NCBI GenBank assembly: GCA_011032825.1 | Contig: JAADJZ010000018.1 | Coordinates: forward strand, 558,001 to 622,000 | Source: Massariosphaeria phaeospora | Taxonomy: Eukaryota > Ascomycota > Dothideomycetes > Pleosporales | Length of the DNA stretch: 64,000 nucleotides | Reading direction: 5' to 3' | In this document: piece by piece, positions 31,850 to 44,700 of the stretch | Numbering within the stretch: the stretch's first letter is position 1 | Layout of the letters: every line of letters begins with the position of its first letter | Position numbers and translations under genes: made by a program | Notes under the pieces: generated by a model | Seen by the model: only the letters and a program-made list of their open reading frames with translations | What the model was told of the DNA's origin: nothing | The model's database searches: none

Positions 31850-33600
31850 TTATCCCTCCGGCGGAAACACCACAATCCGGTCAATATCCGCACTCTTAAC
31901 GTCGAGTTCGTTATGTAGACCTCCGATCGTAATCGTGTTCTTGCCTTCCTCCAGGTTCAGTAAAAGCGGCGTACTCAGGATGATACCTTTATGCGTATCG
32001 CGCTGGTATAGCGTCTCAATGTTCTCTACGTCGTCGTTCACAACAACACTGGCGATGCGACGCAGCTGCCAGGTACCACCAAAGCGATTCGGACTCCCTC
32101 CAGGCTGATCACCAAATCCCATGTCATCTGTGTTCTGGTAATAGAAAGACACCCATTGTGGTTTGCCAGTGCCGGTGATGTTGTTGAACGTCACGGTACT
32201 AGCATTGCCATAGATGTTGGTCAGGATAATACCGTCGCTTCCAAAGGTCGAAGGTGCATGTTAGTCGAGATACTTAGTCCCTGAGCTTGTCACTTACTGC
32301 TTCCTGCTTATATGCGTCGCCTTGTGTCGTCGCGTCTTTGCCATAGTAAGTCTCCCCTTCAATCGGCTTCCACTCTCCTGTCTTACTGCTCAAAGGTTAC
32401 TTAGTGAACTCCAGCCGCTGAGGGACAAGAAATTACACGTTCAAGTCATAGATATCATGCCAGACCACCTCGAGCGACTTCTTATCCTCATCAATCTCAA
32501 TTGGGAGCCAGATGTACCGACTTTCCCATAGAGAATTCGAGTCCCACTGAATCATGTTAATACGGCGGTAACAAATCAACGTGTGCACATGCCTGATCGC
32601 CAAGATATAGATAGGTGGTCTTTTCAGTACCATTGATCCGGAGAGAGAATCCTGACTGGGAATTGAAGGTACGCGTGTTTAGTGGCGCAACAATGAACGG
32701 CTGTGACCAAGGCCCGCTCAGAGAGTCCGCCCGAAAAGCGACAACGTCTGGCTGAAGTCAGCACCACAGCGCTGGTCTTCAATCACAACCCTACTATTCG
32801 GCCTGTATCCTGTCTTGTGGCTCATAAAAGCAAAATAACTTTGCTCCGTCTGGATGATCGTTGGCGCCTCCAGGTCGTACTTGTCGAATCGATGAACAAC
32901 CTCGGTCAGGTTCGTAATGTTCTCGTTGTAGCTGGTAAGATACACGTCGCGCCCTTCCCTCCGATCCCCGTTTGAGTACATTGCATACGACCTGCCATCC
33001 TTGTAGTCGGCAAAGAGTCCAAAATCCTGAGACCAGTTTCCCAGGGGTGAAGTGGCACCTACGAAGCTGTAGGGCCCAATGATGTTGTCTGACTGAGCAA
33101 GACCTTGGAGTAACCAGCCGTATGTGGAGTTATCTGCGTGCCACCACATCTGATGGTTGTCAGAGCCATATCAGCAACCACGAACAACTCACATACGTGG
33201 TACTTGCTTGCGCCTCGGCTGTAGACCACTTTTGGTCTCTGGATGATGTGTTCCGGCGAAATATACGGATGGCCTTTGATTGGTTCTGTCCGTCCACCAT
33301 TAACTCCAGCAAAGCCGACAGGACGATTAAACGCATACCCAAAGCCATTCCATGATGTTCCCAAGTCGCCAAATCCTCCGAACTGTACACCGACACGCCG
33401 CCACCTTCTTCTTGGCCCTCGATCTTGTACTCGCCAAACCACCAGAACTTCCCCGTCTCGTGATCAACAGTAACGCCACCTGCGTGCGCGTTCACAAAAT
33501 TGCCCTCTGTGTCCCGCCATCGAGCGCCAGGTACGATCCATTTTGCCGACACTGTAGCTACAGCCAGCAATACTTGGCTCAGAGTCGCGCGGAAAGACAT
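31850..33600 (-). CDS. GH43 exo-beta-1,3-galactanase with CBM35-like module, last junction damaged
   Basis: Secreted glycoside hydrolase family 43 enzyme that should release galactose from beta-1,3-galactan of arabinogalactan proteins. It has a signal peptide (FRATLSQVLLAVATVSA). Exons are 33600-33339, 33285-33197, 33149-32795, 32747-32593, 32546-32437, 32385-32298 and about 32248-31850. The catalytic propeller is evident (GKFWWFGEYKIEG, GHPYISPEHIIQRPKVVYS, MWWHADNSTYGWLLQGLAQS). The last exon is a CBM35-like beta-sandwich (WVSFYYQNTDDMGFGDQPGG). Intron 4 starts with GC instead of GT. For the last intron (donor GTAAGT, branch CTAAC), homology-guided joining needs an acceptor at TTCG/ACC, where no AG exists; the only nearby AG (GGAAG) shifts the frame and meets a TAG at 32201-32199. 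The catalytic domain would survive either way. Confidence 0.82.
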
Positions 33601-34642
33601 GGTAATGAAGTGGAGGAATCGTCAAAGTGGGTTTTGGAAGTTTATAGCTACTAGCTAGATGGTATATAGTAGGCCAAGACAAGCAAATGATCTCGGTGTC
33701 GATTGTCCCGAGATCCAGGTTCTGTGAATTGGTCCTGGGGCCCCGCAGTGCTAGCGCTACTATGACCATCGACATCATCCTAGCCCAGATTTCAGTCTGC
33801 GGTTGTTCCTGATGGCCTTTGTCCAAAGTCGCTCGTGGATCGCATTGGAACACACCCCTAGCGGGTATTATCGCCGATAATGAAAACCTTGGGTGATGCC
33901 CTTGACAGCCTAGGAGTTTTTAGCAGTAGGTAGATAGTATACTTCTATCTTTACAAAGCTCCATTGTATGTAGTATACAATTATTGTCTACGTAGACTTT
34001 GTAGAGGTAAGAGGGTACTCGCCACACCTGTAGTCTCAGATACAACCTACACCAAGATATTTCCACCAACATAAGGTGTGCTATGCACCTAGTAGGCATT
34101 GAAATTGTCTAGTACCTGATTATATAAACTCGTACTCCAGCTAATGCAAGAGGAGGGGTAGTAGTTTGAACACAATGCGAAAACCTTCCACAGTGCTTTT
34201 CCAACTAGGGACGTACAGTAGTCTATGCCCTGTTAGGAAACATTTTGCGCCGCTAACAAACCGCTGCGGCGATTTTCGCTCTCTATTCCTACATGCTGAC
34301 CTCTTACTCTAGCCCTCTGGCTGTGAGATCGTTCGGGGCCGAGTATTGTAATCAACGCGAAAAGAGAGCTGGAAGGTCGAGACGCTGGGAGCCTTGTAGT
34401 TAATGCCAAGCTTGGCTTTTCGACCGGCTTTTCCTAACACTTCTCACTTGAGAGGGCGCTTCGTTCACCTGGGGACCGGAGGAATCACGCAAAAGGTTCA
34501 GATGAACACGTGTGAGCTTACAAAGCGAAGTGGCACAGTTCCTGGTATTTAAGTTGGTTCTTACCTGGTATTTGATACCAAACCGACAGACCGATCTGCA
34601 ATATTCCGCAACCTCCAGTTACTCGAGCCAGCATCTCCAAAC
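33601..34642. other. Gene-free, AT-rich spacer with repeat-like fragments
   Basis: Upstream region of the GH43 gene and of the ABM gene. 33945-33990 (ATCTTTACAAAGCTCCATTG) is weakly similar to the tail of the 7017-7130 repeat. No gene supported. Confidence 0.4.
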
Positions 34643-35036
34643 ATGGCATACACCGGCCCTTCTTTCTCCCTCCACGTCAAGATCACCATAGCACCAGAGA
34701 ACGTGCAAAAGTTCCTGGACGCGGCCGAAGTTGCTTTCGGGCTCCTGGCTGACGAGCCAGAGCTCACTTTCTTCCAAATGTACCAATCGGCGGATGAGCC
34801 GGGTGTGTTCAAGTGGGTGGAGAATTGGAATGCCACCCGAGAGTGGTTCCTGACTGTGAGTAGCGACGATGGGCGGTAGACGGAAAACTGAGGCTGTGCA
34901 GGTGCAAATCCAGAAGGAGTACTACAAGCCCTATATGGCTGCCACGGAACCGTTGTTCATCAAGCCAAGGGAGGTGGAGTTCTATGAGAGGATGCAGGGC
35001 AAGACGTGGAATGTATACAAGGAAGGGTCAGCGTAG
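34643..35036 (+). CDS. ABM-domain (antibiotic biosynthesis monooxygenase-like) protein
   Basis: Small alpha/beta-barrel protein of 115 residues in two exons (34643-34855 and 34902-35036, phase 0, donor GTGAGT, acceptor GTGCAG). The dimeric ferredoxin-like ABM fold is suggested by SFSLHVKITIAPENVQKFLD at the start, LTFFQMYQSADEPGVFKWVE in the middle and a helix YYKPYMAATEPLF in exon 2. Such proteins include quinol monooxygenases and many of unknown function. No biosynthetic cluster surrounds it, so a role in secondary metabolism is not implied. No signal peptide. Confidence 0.8.
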
Positions 35037-35282
35037 CAGGATACACCGGTGTCTAGGACGGGGTGGAGGGTAGGACGTGGAAGGCCTAGAAGAGCATACC
35101 TAGGTAGCTAAGCTTGTTGGCGCGGGACATGTGACGCGAGCGTTGCAGGCCGGGGTGCAAGGTTTTGGTGGGACCTAGATAAACCGCGCTAGACCACAAT
35201 CAATCAATCGCGGGTTTGTTTACGAAACTCGGTCGCAAGCCTCGACACTAACAACCGCAACAACACGCATTCGCCGCCCAAC

Positions 35283-37294
35283 ATGGAGACGTTCAACCTG
35301 AAGACTGCGTCGACTTACATCAACAATCTCCTGCTTGCGCGCGGTCTACTGCGCGATGGCAAGCCCATCGAGTTCGCGCACCCTTCGCGGAGCGAGGGCG
35401 GCAAGGAAGTGACGATGGCGCAGATCATCAATCTGGTGCACGACCTGATTCTCAAGCGGGATGTATGTAGGACCTTGCCAGCGGCTCTGCTGGCCCCCTC
35501 AGACATGGCCTGCTAAACCATACACAGCGCGACCAAGAGCACCGCGAGTCCCTGGCCGCGGCCCTGGGCAGCATCCGCACCGAAGCCACTCGCCAGACAA
35601 TTGCGCTCGAGAGAGCCCAGACGCGCAACGCCGACCTCGCCCGCCAGCTGTCGCTCGCACAATCGCAGGAGCGCTCTGCCCGCGCCGCACTCCGCGCCGC
35701 CGAATCCTCAGCGCGTGGCCTGCGCGAGGAAATGCTGCGGCTGAAGACTACGGTCCAGCAAGTGCGCACGAGCTGTGCGAACGACATACGGAAACGCGAT
35801 GTGCAGATCCAGAGGCTCAAGAGCCATTTGACCAGCCAGCAGCGGGGCAACAAGACCGGCCTGATCGGCGCGAGCATCACCATCAACCCGGGCACCACGG
35901 GACTGGGCGCCGTGGCTAGTGGGGTGGGAGAGGACGTGCTGGATGTCGAAGATCCCGAATACAGCTTAAAACAGGAGACAACCGAGTTTCTGACACAATT
36001 GAGCCAGAGTTTGAGCGATGAGAACGACAACCTCATCGGTCTCGTCCGGAGCACGCTCACCACGCTGAAGGACCTGCAAGGCATGCCAGAGGATCAGCGA
36101 CACCATGGCGGCGAGGATCTCTCTACGATCGGGGAGGAGAACGAGGCCATGCAACAGGGGATGCTGCACGCTCTGCCGACCAGCTACGAAACGCTGGCCG
36201 GCGATATGGACACAGTCCTGGATAACTTGAAGAATCTCCTGACGAATCCCAATTTTGTGTCTGTCGACGAGGTCGAGCTGCGCGAAGAAGAGATCGTCAG
36301 GCTGAGAGCTGGCTGGGAGAAGATGGAGACACGGTGGAGGGACACACTGTCCCTCATGGAGAGTTGGAGAAAGCGGATAGTCGACGGCGGTGACACAATC
36401 AATCTCGAAGAACTCAAGGTCGGTCTAGGGTTTGGCGCCGGTCTGGAGACAGTCAATGAAGAGGAGGTATCTGTGTTGACTGAAGCCGATGACGAGGCTG
36501 CGAGTTCTGTCTTTGACGAGGAGCTCGCGCAGGCAGACGATCTCGAAGATCCTCCTTCACCAGAAGCAGACGAGGTTCCCGAGAAGACAACAGGCTCAGA
36601 CATCTTCAAGTTGAAGCTTCCAGCCAACCCACCGGCGCTTAGGGAGAGCAGTGGGAACATCAAGTCCCCCACCAAGTCTCCACGGAAAGTCGCATTTTCA
36701 GCGTCTATTCCTAATACTCCGTCTCAGATGGATGATGAGAATAAAGAAAGCTCCGAGATCGACCTCGTTGGCGCGGGAGAGCGAACTCATCCAACATCTC
36801 TCGCGAAAGCATTACCTCAACCAGAGGAGCGAGTATCTAGACCTGTAGGTCAAGACGGTCGCACGCCCCGACAAGTACGTTGCGACGATATTGCAGACCA
36901 AATTACTAGAATGGCGAGCAAAGTCACTTTTTCTTCGTCCCCTTCCACTCTTGACTCACCAACAGCGCCCTATTCTAACGACGACTGGCAGGCGGGAAAG
37001 CGGCTCTCCAGCCCACATGCACACCCCGAGGAGCGATCACCGAAACTATCGGTACATGATAAGCTCCAGGCAGCGCAAGCGGAAGCCGAGGTAGCTGCTG
37101 TCGCTGAGGGCTTAAGGGCAATCAAGTCGTCGCGCCATGACAGGAGTGCGAACCATGATGCAGATGCAGGCGTAGACAGAAAACAGAAGCGCACCGGTCG
37201 GGGCTCACCGGTCAAGACACGGATTACCGGGCGCCCGAGAAGGAGACAGAGCACTTTGACACCCGACGAACTGCAGGCTATCCTTGGGGAGTGA
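35283..37294 (+). CDS. ADIP-domain coiled-coil protein, Msd1/SSX2IP/TINA-like
   Basis: Predicted 648-residue protein in two exons (35283-35462 and 35528-37294; donor GTATGT, acceptor CACAG, phase 0). The N-terminal segment TASTYINNLLLARGLLRDGK resembles the start of the afadin/alpha-actinin-binding (ADIP) domain. A long coiled coil follows (ARQLSLAQSQERSARAALRA and on), then acidic and Ser/Pro-rich disordered regions and a basic C-terminus. Fungal members such as Aspergillus TINA and fission yeast Msd1 anchor microtubule minus ends at spindle pole bodies with a WD40 partner (Wdr8). That role is inferred from family resemblance. The 65-nt intron splits the ADIP domain. Confidence 0.75.
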
Positions 37295-39611
37295 GCGGGC
37301 CTTGCGATGCAAATCTGCATGTGGGGTTGTTCCTGCTTCGTGGTTGCCTAGCGTTGCTTTTTTGTTGTATGATTGATGTCTCCCGGTGTTCACGCGGTGG
37401 GTCTGGGTAGCGTGCCGGTTGGGAGTTGGATGGACGAGTAACGAATAATATCTCCTACTGCGGCGATCCACCAGCGAGCTGCATCAACGCTCGACCGGGG
37501 TGTGGCGCTTAGGTACGTCTGATCCTGCCACTATCGGCTTGATAGCGCAGTCTCCACCGCTAGAAAACATGTCTTGCTGTGCACCGGTGGGGGCGGAATA
37601 TCAGGTTGCAGTCGAAGGTTCAGCTCGGGGAGACGCGACTGCGACTACGCTCATGTGGCACCGTCTTTCGATCATGCGTGGAAGGGGGATGGGGAAACGG
37701 TAACACAAGCGAATGTATTCGAAGTGCCAGAAAAGCGTGAGCTGAACAGAATTTGCGCGATTTGTTAGAAACAAGGAAGCTTTGAGACTATTATCTAAGA
37801 GAGGGACATAGGAGTGCTATAACCTGTCCTATCGTCTGGCAGAGTCGAGGTGTAAAAACGGGCATTTACTAGCCGAAGAGACATGTATATGCTTGCACAC
37901 CTTTCCATCTCAAGGATCATGGAGTATGACGAAGCTCATAGCTGACATCCGACCATTGCAATAACAGGGAGATGGTCGTACGGTGGACATCTGGATCCGT
38001 CTCCTGCCGTATACTTACTCTTGGGGGCTGAAGTAATATCTCGCAGCCAGCAAATCAACCTCGCCAAACAGGGAAGAGTGGTTTTGACTGACTGAGGAAA
38101 GTCCTATCACACTTTATTCACAGCGAATTTAGAGGCTGAGTGGCAAGCGAGCCACACGGGTTGCCAACTCCCTTCTCTCCTAGCTTCGGTGCTACGATGT
38201 GATATCGGCCGACGTGAGATCGGGACGGGGAGAGCGCTCAACGGTGCATGCGGCACAGGACAGATACAGCTTTGCAAGCCACCATGACCACCGTCTCAAA
38301 TGGACTGACAGCTCGAGCCGCTGTGCCTCGCTCGTCCGGTGAGGTTGGTCGTCTTTGTCGACGCCGCCGTCCTCGTGGACCTGCACATGGCTGCACATCA
38401 TCAAGCCTATCTTCCTGCTGTGAAGACTGATAACCTGTTCGCGAGCTCACGCTGCACCGAAGCAGCAGGTGGTGGACGGGCTGCACACCCACCCTTGGAC
38501 GCCAACGAGTCTATTAGCCGCCGAGTCCCACTGAGGTGCATTTTGTGTCCAGATGACAGCCCGCCGCCGCCGCTGATTGGGCCGTGGCATGTTGCTCGGG
38601 CGGGGCGAGGTGTGAAAGTGCTGCAAATTGCTACGGATGCGGGCGGGGAGAGCGGCCGCGAGGCATAAGACTGCTCGCTGGGTCGATTGCGGGTTAGTTT
38701 TGCTGCCGTTTCTGCAGCGTGATGGGCCGCGAGGGTGCGTGCGGCCGCTCGTTGGCTGCGTGTTTTCACTGGCGGCCCGTGCGCGCTGCAGCCCCACTTG
38801 CGCTCCCCCGCCTCGGGCAGCCAATCAGCGCCGCGCTGCCTGGCGCCGGCGGCGGCCCGGCCACACCGACGTCGCTCCCCACCACTGAGGCCGCGACGTC
38901 AAGCGCTGGGCTGGCTTTTCGATAGACTGCAACCCACCACCGCTCCTTGCCTGCTCCCTGCGAGCATGGCGTGTGTTGCTGCGCAAGCAATCAATCCCAC
39001 CCGGGACCAGCCAGCCCTCTCCCGAAGCTGCATAGTGCAGCCTGCTCCAATATGCCGGCTGGTAAGCCAAGCCGCCCACCGGTCCAGCCCTCGAGATGCA
39101 ATAAATACAGGCGCCCCGGCCCCTCCTCAGCTCTTCTTCTTCAGCAAGCGTGTGAAGTTCAGAGCTGTGTATTGTGCTTTCTTTGTATCCTTTTTTCCTC
39201 TCTTCGTTTCTTCCCCTACCCATTTCCTCGATATCCGACTTCAGGCCTGGTGCCATAATTCCATCACTGCCGCCGATACCCTTTTTACCTTAATCCGGAC
39301 ATCTCTGTACTCGAAAGAGAGACATACTTCCTTTTCCAACTAATTCAATTCGATACCCGTGGCCGGCCCACGTTTACAACACACTACCAGCTCTCTTGCT
39401 CAAGACGACAACCAGCATTGCTCCAGTCTTTCCGTTGTAGGACACGCCTCGACCCGACTTACTTCTGCGCAACCTCGTTCTCACGACTCCCTTTACGCTT
39501 TGATCAGCAATCTACGTCTATCCATTCACTTGGCCGGGACGAAAGGAAAGAAACATATTACAGTAATCTCATAGTTCGACTAGAAGGATCGAAATCGAAC
39601 ATCCAACAACA
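37295..39611. other. Long intergenic region, probable long 5' leader of the next gene
   Basis: About 2.3 kb without a supported gene. GC-rich between 38300 and 39100, where ORFs on both strands are Arg/Ala/Pro-rich shadows (largest 202 codons at 38735-39343). From about 39130 it becomes CT-rich, as in fungal core promoters and leaders, ahead of the start at 39612. Confidence 0.45.
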
Positions 39612-40489
39612 ATGGCAGCTATCCAGCTCAACTTTACGCTCCGCACTTCAAGTGGCTGCAAAACGGTGCATCTTCTCGGCTCTTGGGACAACTATTCCGG
39701 ACAGCTTCCGCTCTCAAAGGACCCCAAGAAAAGCGGCGGATGGGTGGGATGCTTCAAGTTCCAGGGCGGAACTTTGCAGCAGGGCCAGCGGTATTGGTAT
39801 TATGTATGTCATCAATCCTCTTGTGTCAGGCAAGACCAAAACTAACAGTTGCACAGTACATCATCGACGGGTACCACGTCTCGCATGACCCAGCCAAAGA
39901 CCATACCACTGAACCAACCACGGGCCGCAAACTCAACATCCTCGACATTCCCGGAAAAGGCAAGAGCACATCTTCATCATCGTCGTCGTCGCAGTCAACT
40001 TCACGCGCAGACCGTGCCGCCCGCCGCGTAAGCACCGCATCGATACCGAAAGGCCGCGCACTCTCCCCCTCCAAAATCATCGCGCCGCGCCCAGAACGTC
40101 CCAATCAAACCCGGCAGGTCATCCACACGCAATACGACAAGGCCACCCTTGAAGCGCTCACAGCCCAGTTCGCACGGCAGACCGTCTCTCCCGCCTCGTC
40201 ATCATCCGTTTCAGACGACGACTCATACTTCGAATCCGACGAAGAGTCCGATGTACCGTCTCTCACATCGCGGTCGACCAACTCGTCGTCGCCATCAAGT
40301 GTGAGCTCGGGCAGTAGCTGCTGCACATGCGAACGGTACGGCATCACGCGCGGCGGCGACAGAGTGAAGCTGGACTGTGGCGGCGCTCGCTGCGGCTACA
40401 GCGACGATTCGTCCGAGTGCTCTTCCGAAGACGAGTTCGCCCACGAGAATAAGACCACACGGCGGCAAGGCGTCGTCATCCGCACCTAG
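39612..40489 (+). CDS. AMPK glycogen-binding-like (CBM48-type) protein with Ser-rich and Cys-containing tail
   Basis: Predicted 274 residues from two exons (39612-39803, 39857-40489; donor GTATGT, acceptor CACAG, phase 0). The first 75 residues resemble the carbohydrate-binding beta-sandwich of AMPK beta subunits: CKTVHLLGSWDNYSGQLPLS, then GGWVGCFKFQGG and QRYWYYYIIDGYHVSHDP. The middle is Ser/Arg-rich and disordered. The tail has a small Cys/Gly cluster (SSCCTCERYGITRGGDRV, GGARCGYSDDSSECSSEDE) that could bind metal but fits no named finger. There is no kinase-associated C-terminal domain, so it is not the Snf1 beta subunit itself. Function unknown. Confidence 0.75.
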
Positions 40490-41787
40490 CCCACCCCACC
40501 CCACCACCACGCGCCATTGTTTCAATACCTTTCCCGCCCAATATCTTCGATTTCCATTCTTCTGTCCATATTACTCTTTTTACTTTTCTTTTCCCTTTCT
40601 TCCCTTAGTCCGCTTTCCATTCCACACTCTCACGACGACAAGACGACGACCATGTACCACGCTCTTTGGATAGACGTTTATTTTATTTTCTATTGCTGCT
40701 GGGGAGAAACTTGGGAGCATGGATAAGGGGCTATATATCCATGAGCGCGCTTTTTGCTCAATCGACACCGCCCACCGCTACACGGGTGTCGGCCGCTTTT
40801 CAAGGCACGTTATGTATATGCGCCACTGAGGCTGCTATATAGCTAGAACAATATATACATGCCGCGTGCGCGATAACGTAATAATGGCTTCTTCTTCTGC
40901 TGCGTGTGTTGGTGATGTATGTGGTGGTGGTGGCATGCGATGTTGACGTTTCGAATTTGCTGATTGCTGGGCGTCGATGCTGTGACAGTGTGAGTGAGTG
41001 AGTGAGTGCGCGGTTACTTATGTTCACGTCGTTGCGATGGCATATGTGTGTATGTATGTATGTATGTATGTATGTATGTATGTATGTATGTATGTATGTA
41101 TGTATGTATGTATGTATGTACGTTGTTCCTGTTGCCTGTCTATCCAAGCTGGGCATAGAACCGAACCGATGCGCAGCCTTGCTTCCATTCCAATCTATTC
41201 CCATCCATTCCCTCTGCCGTGCGTGTTGCGCTGGGCGGCAAGGCAAGGCAAGGCCAACCAAACGGGCGAGAAAGCACTCCTGGAGAAGAGAGAAGAGAGA
41301 GAGAGTCCAGACTGGGTACCGATTGATAGATAGATGCCCATCCATGTCCATGATACTAGCTAGTCCGGACGTGGGATTGATTTTTCTTTTCTTTTCTTCG
41401 TGCTTGGGTCTTTCAAGGCTTCAGCTTTAAAACCTACCTTTTGAGGACATGGGAATTCGGATAAAAAGACAAAACACTCCGGACGCGACAGTCGCGAATA
41501 GAATAGAATAGAATAGTGATGCTTTCTACTCTTCACGCCTGACCATCCTGACACGGACCAATGCATGTCATGTTTCACCGCCGACGACGGTTGTCCTGGG
41601 ATAGGATAGCTGACCATCTCCACATGTCCACCTCGTCGAAGTAGGCTTGCTCGTTATGATTACTGAACCGACCTAACGCCCACTCACTCACTCACTAGCT
41701 ACGACCGTTGAACTCGTCCATGAATCCGTCTTAGCCAGAACACGCTCTGCCTCATCGCACGTCCCACCCGTCCCCCCTTCAAGCGCC
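40490..41787. other. Intergenic with simple repeats
   Basis: Lies between convergent ends of the 39612 gene and the histidine kinase. Holds GTGAGTGAGTGAGTG near 40989 and the TATG microsatellite. ORFs of 111-183 codons across it translate the microsatellite (Tyr-Val-Cys-Met repeats) and are rejected. Confidence 0.5.
41049..41120. repeat. TATG microsatellite, about 18 units
   Basis: Perfect tetranucleotide TATG repeated without interruption for about 72 bp. Likely length-polymorphic. Confidence 0.95.
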
Positions 41788-44700
41788 CTAACCCTTTTCT
41801 TCCTCCTCATCTCTCTCCCTCTGTCCTCCCTCCTGACACCGCTGCAACAGTGATGACAACTCGCCAAACTTTACAGGCTTAGTAATGAACATGTCGACGC
41901 CAGCTTTGAAAGCGTCGTCTTCGTCCCTTGCACTCGCCAGGCCGGTCAGCGCCACTATGACGGCCGTCTCCGCGCCTTTCGGGCGGTTCCGCTCAGCCTC
42001 GAGGCGACGGATGCGGCGGGTTGCCTCGAAGCCATTCATGATGGGCATGGAAAGATCTATAGTCCTGGTTAGTACTTATCTTTTGCGCAGGAATGCCAGC
42101 GAGGGAAGCTAAATACCCATAAAGATTATGTCGAAACCCGGCGCATGCTTCTGAAACGCCCCGACTGCTTCCGCCCCGTCGTGAGCCTGTTGGATGTCGA
42201 GATATCCACTCTTCTTGAGAAAAGCTTCGAGTAGTTTGAGATTGAGAACATTATCGTCTACTAGGAGCACGTGAAGGTCGGATGGTGCTTTGGCGACATG
42301 TCTATCAAATGGTTGTTTGGAAGCGGATACCGACAGCGCTTCCGGTGGTGCCGTCGGCGGCGGTGCCTTCGATGGTTCTGCTTCCGTCGTACGAGTACGT
42401 GGTGTATCGGCGTTCTTAGTAGATTCTGCGGACAGTTGCGACTCTTTCTTGGGTGGTGTACATGACTTCTCCGATGCATCTGTGTCGACACGCGACTCTT
42501 GCTGGTTATCTGGTTCATTCTCAACACTCTGTCTTCCATCGTGTGTGGAGGACCCGAACTTGTCTCCACCCCCTTCAATTTTGTCCAGCTCTGCCAGACA
42601 AGCCAACATACCTTTGGCCATACTGACAGGCCCCATAGGGCGTGGGACTCTCTTCCATTTCTTGTACCCACTAATGAGGCGCATGGGCGTACCCAACTGA
42701 CCCGCCGCTCTGGTTATACTCAAGAGCACACCATGACGACCATAGGAGTGGGCTGTTTTACGAACGGCTTCCAAAACCTTCTCGTTGCCTTCGTCCACTA
42801 GTACCACGTCGGGATTGGCATCGTCTGTAGCCTCGAGAATCGTGCATTTGAACCAGTCGCGGAGATAGGATACAAGCGCAGTGTGAATCGGCGCTGGGAA
42901 GCTAAAGAGAACCACTGCTAGATGGCGGTTGCGTAGTATTTGTATGTTTTGATCCATTTCTGGAATTGAGACGGCCCCCTCGTCAGGTTCGGAGCGCGCC
43001 ATCGGAATCTTGACACACATCTCTGTTCCTTTGCCGACTTCGCTCTGCACATCTATCTCACCGCCGAGCAAGGAAACGAGACTCTTCACGATAGACATCC
43101 CGAGTCCCACACCGTGTGATGTTGCGGTGTTCTCCTGGGTGAAAGGAACAAATAGCTGATTCTCCATGAAGTCTTTCGATATACCTTTGCCGGTATCCTT
43201 GACAGTTAAGATGACTGTGCGACCAGATCCAAGATCGTTGCGGACAACATCTTTGTCGTTGAGGATTTGGCACGCTGTCAGGGTGACTGTGACTGAGCCT
43301 CTATATGTGTACTTCAAGGCATTGCCAAGTAGATTGGCTGCGACACGCCGTAGGGCGCCAGGTTCTGTGTTGAAAAACCAATTCTCGTTGTATTGCACAG
43401 TAAACGTGACAATGAGTTTCTCACTATCGTGAGATTTGTTGAATAATTGCCCTGCATCCAGCACACCGATAATCTCCTCGCAGAGCATGGCGATATTGGT
43501 GCGTATGTATAGGCCCTCAAAGTCCCGATCGGGGCCCTCGATAAGACCACGCTTGCCGGCGAGGCCCCATATGGAGCCCGGTGGACGCTGATGGCGGTAT
43601 TTGTGCTGTCGGCGTTCAAGCTGATTGATCTTCGCGTAAGACAAGACACTGATCAGTGTTTCGTGTAGAGTTGAGCCGCAAGAGGAGATTGTGTCAACAA
43701 GAGAACTATGCAAAGGATTCAGGTCAGCGCTGTCAAAGAGTTGTACAGCTCCCAGGATACCATGAAGCGGAGTTCCTGGACAATTAGCTTAGAAGTCAGA
43801 AGGAAGCGCAGGTCAGCGTACTTAGCTCGTGGCTTACGGAAGAGACAAATCTCTCTTGCTGCTTGACAGCTGCCGCTGCATCGAATCTAGCAATCTCGGA
43901 TTCTACGACGTGGAGAAACCCCTTCACAGATGACAGATCGACCCTGTCTGTGAAAAGTGGAAGCGTTTCGTTCCTCCACGCAAAGCATCCAGCAAGGCGC
44001 TTCGAAGATGTAGGATCAGAGAGTGGCTGAAAGAGGAGCTGTTTGGAGCCAGGAATGGCTTTTCTCAGTCGCTCCAGTTCTTCCCGGTGATTACTTTCTT
44101 CTAGCGTCTCACCCTCCACTTGCGTGGCTAAGTCACCATCAAAATACCACACAGCGCCAGCGGGGTGGCGATCCATGAGCCGCTGGAGAAAGCCCTCGTC
44201 CACTCCAACTAACCCAACGGTGGATTGAGTTACGAGCTTGGTTCTTAGCTGGCTGATTCGAGGAGAAACACCAAGCACTTCCGCAGGGCGCTCGAGGTAA
44301 TATCCTTTCTGGTACTCTGCACTCGTGTATTGTCTCGCAGTCTTCTCCTGTGGCGGAGGCGCTTCCCCAGGACCTGTATAGGCATTCTCCCAGGAGGGTG
44401 AAGCGACAATCTCGCGCTCCAACTCTTGCTCAGTTTCTGCCGCAGGCTGGTCCCCTCCATGGAAGGCGACAAGACCATCAACGAAGAGCACACCGTCGAC
44501 TTTCATGCCTTCCTGCAAACATTGCGCAGCCCTCCGAAAGACTTTATGATACACTGTCTCCCCGCCCGACGAGGAGCGCTTCTCGTCTTCGGTAGCTTCC
44601 GCGGTTAACGTCCCTGCGTCCGCATCTTTGTCTTCCTCAACGATGCGTCTGTCGCGTTCTAGTTCAGCTTGTAGCACCCGCTTTGACTCCTGACCCTCCA

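Noticed and set aside
38735..39343. 202-codon plus-strand ORF and a 143-codon ORF opposite
   Set aside because: Both strands are open at once in GC-rich leader sequence with no protein-like conservation.
40800..41351. 183-codon minus-strand ORF
   Set aside because: It translates the TATG microsatellite into a Tyr-Ile-His-Thr repeat; not a protein-coding gene.
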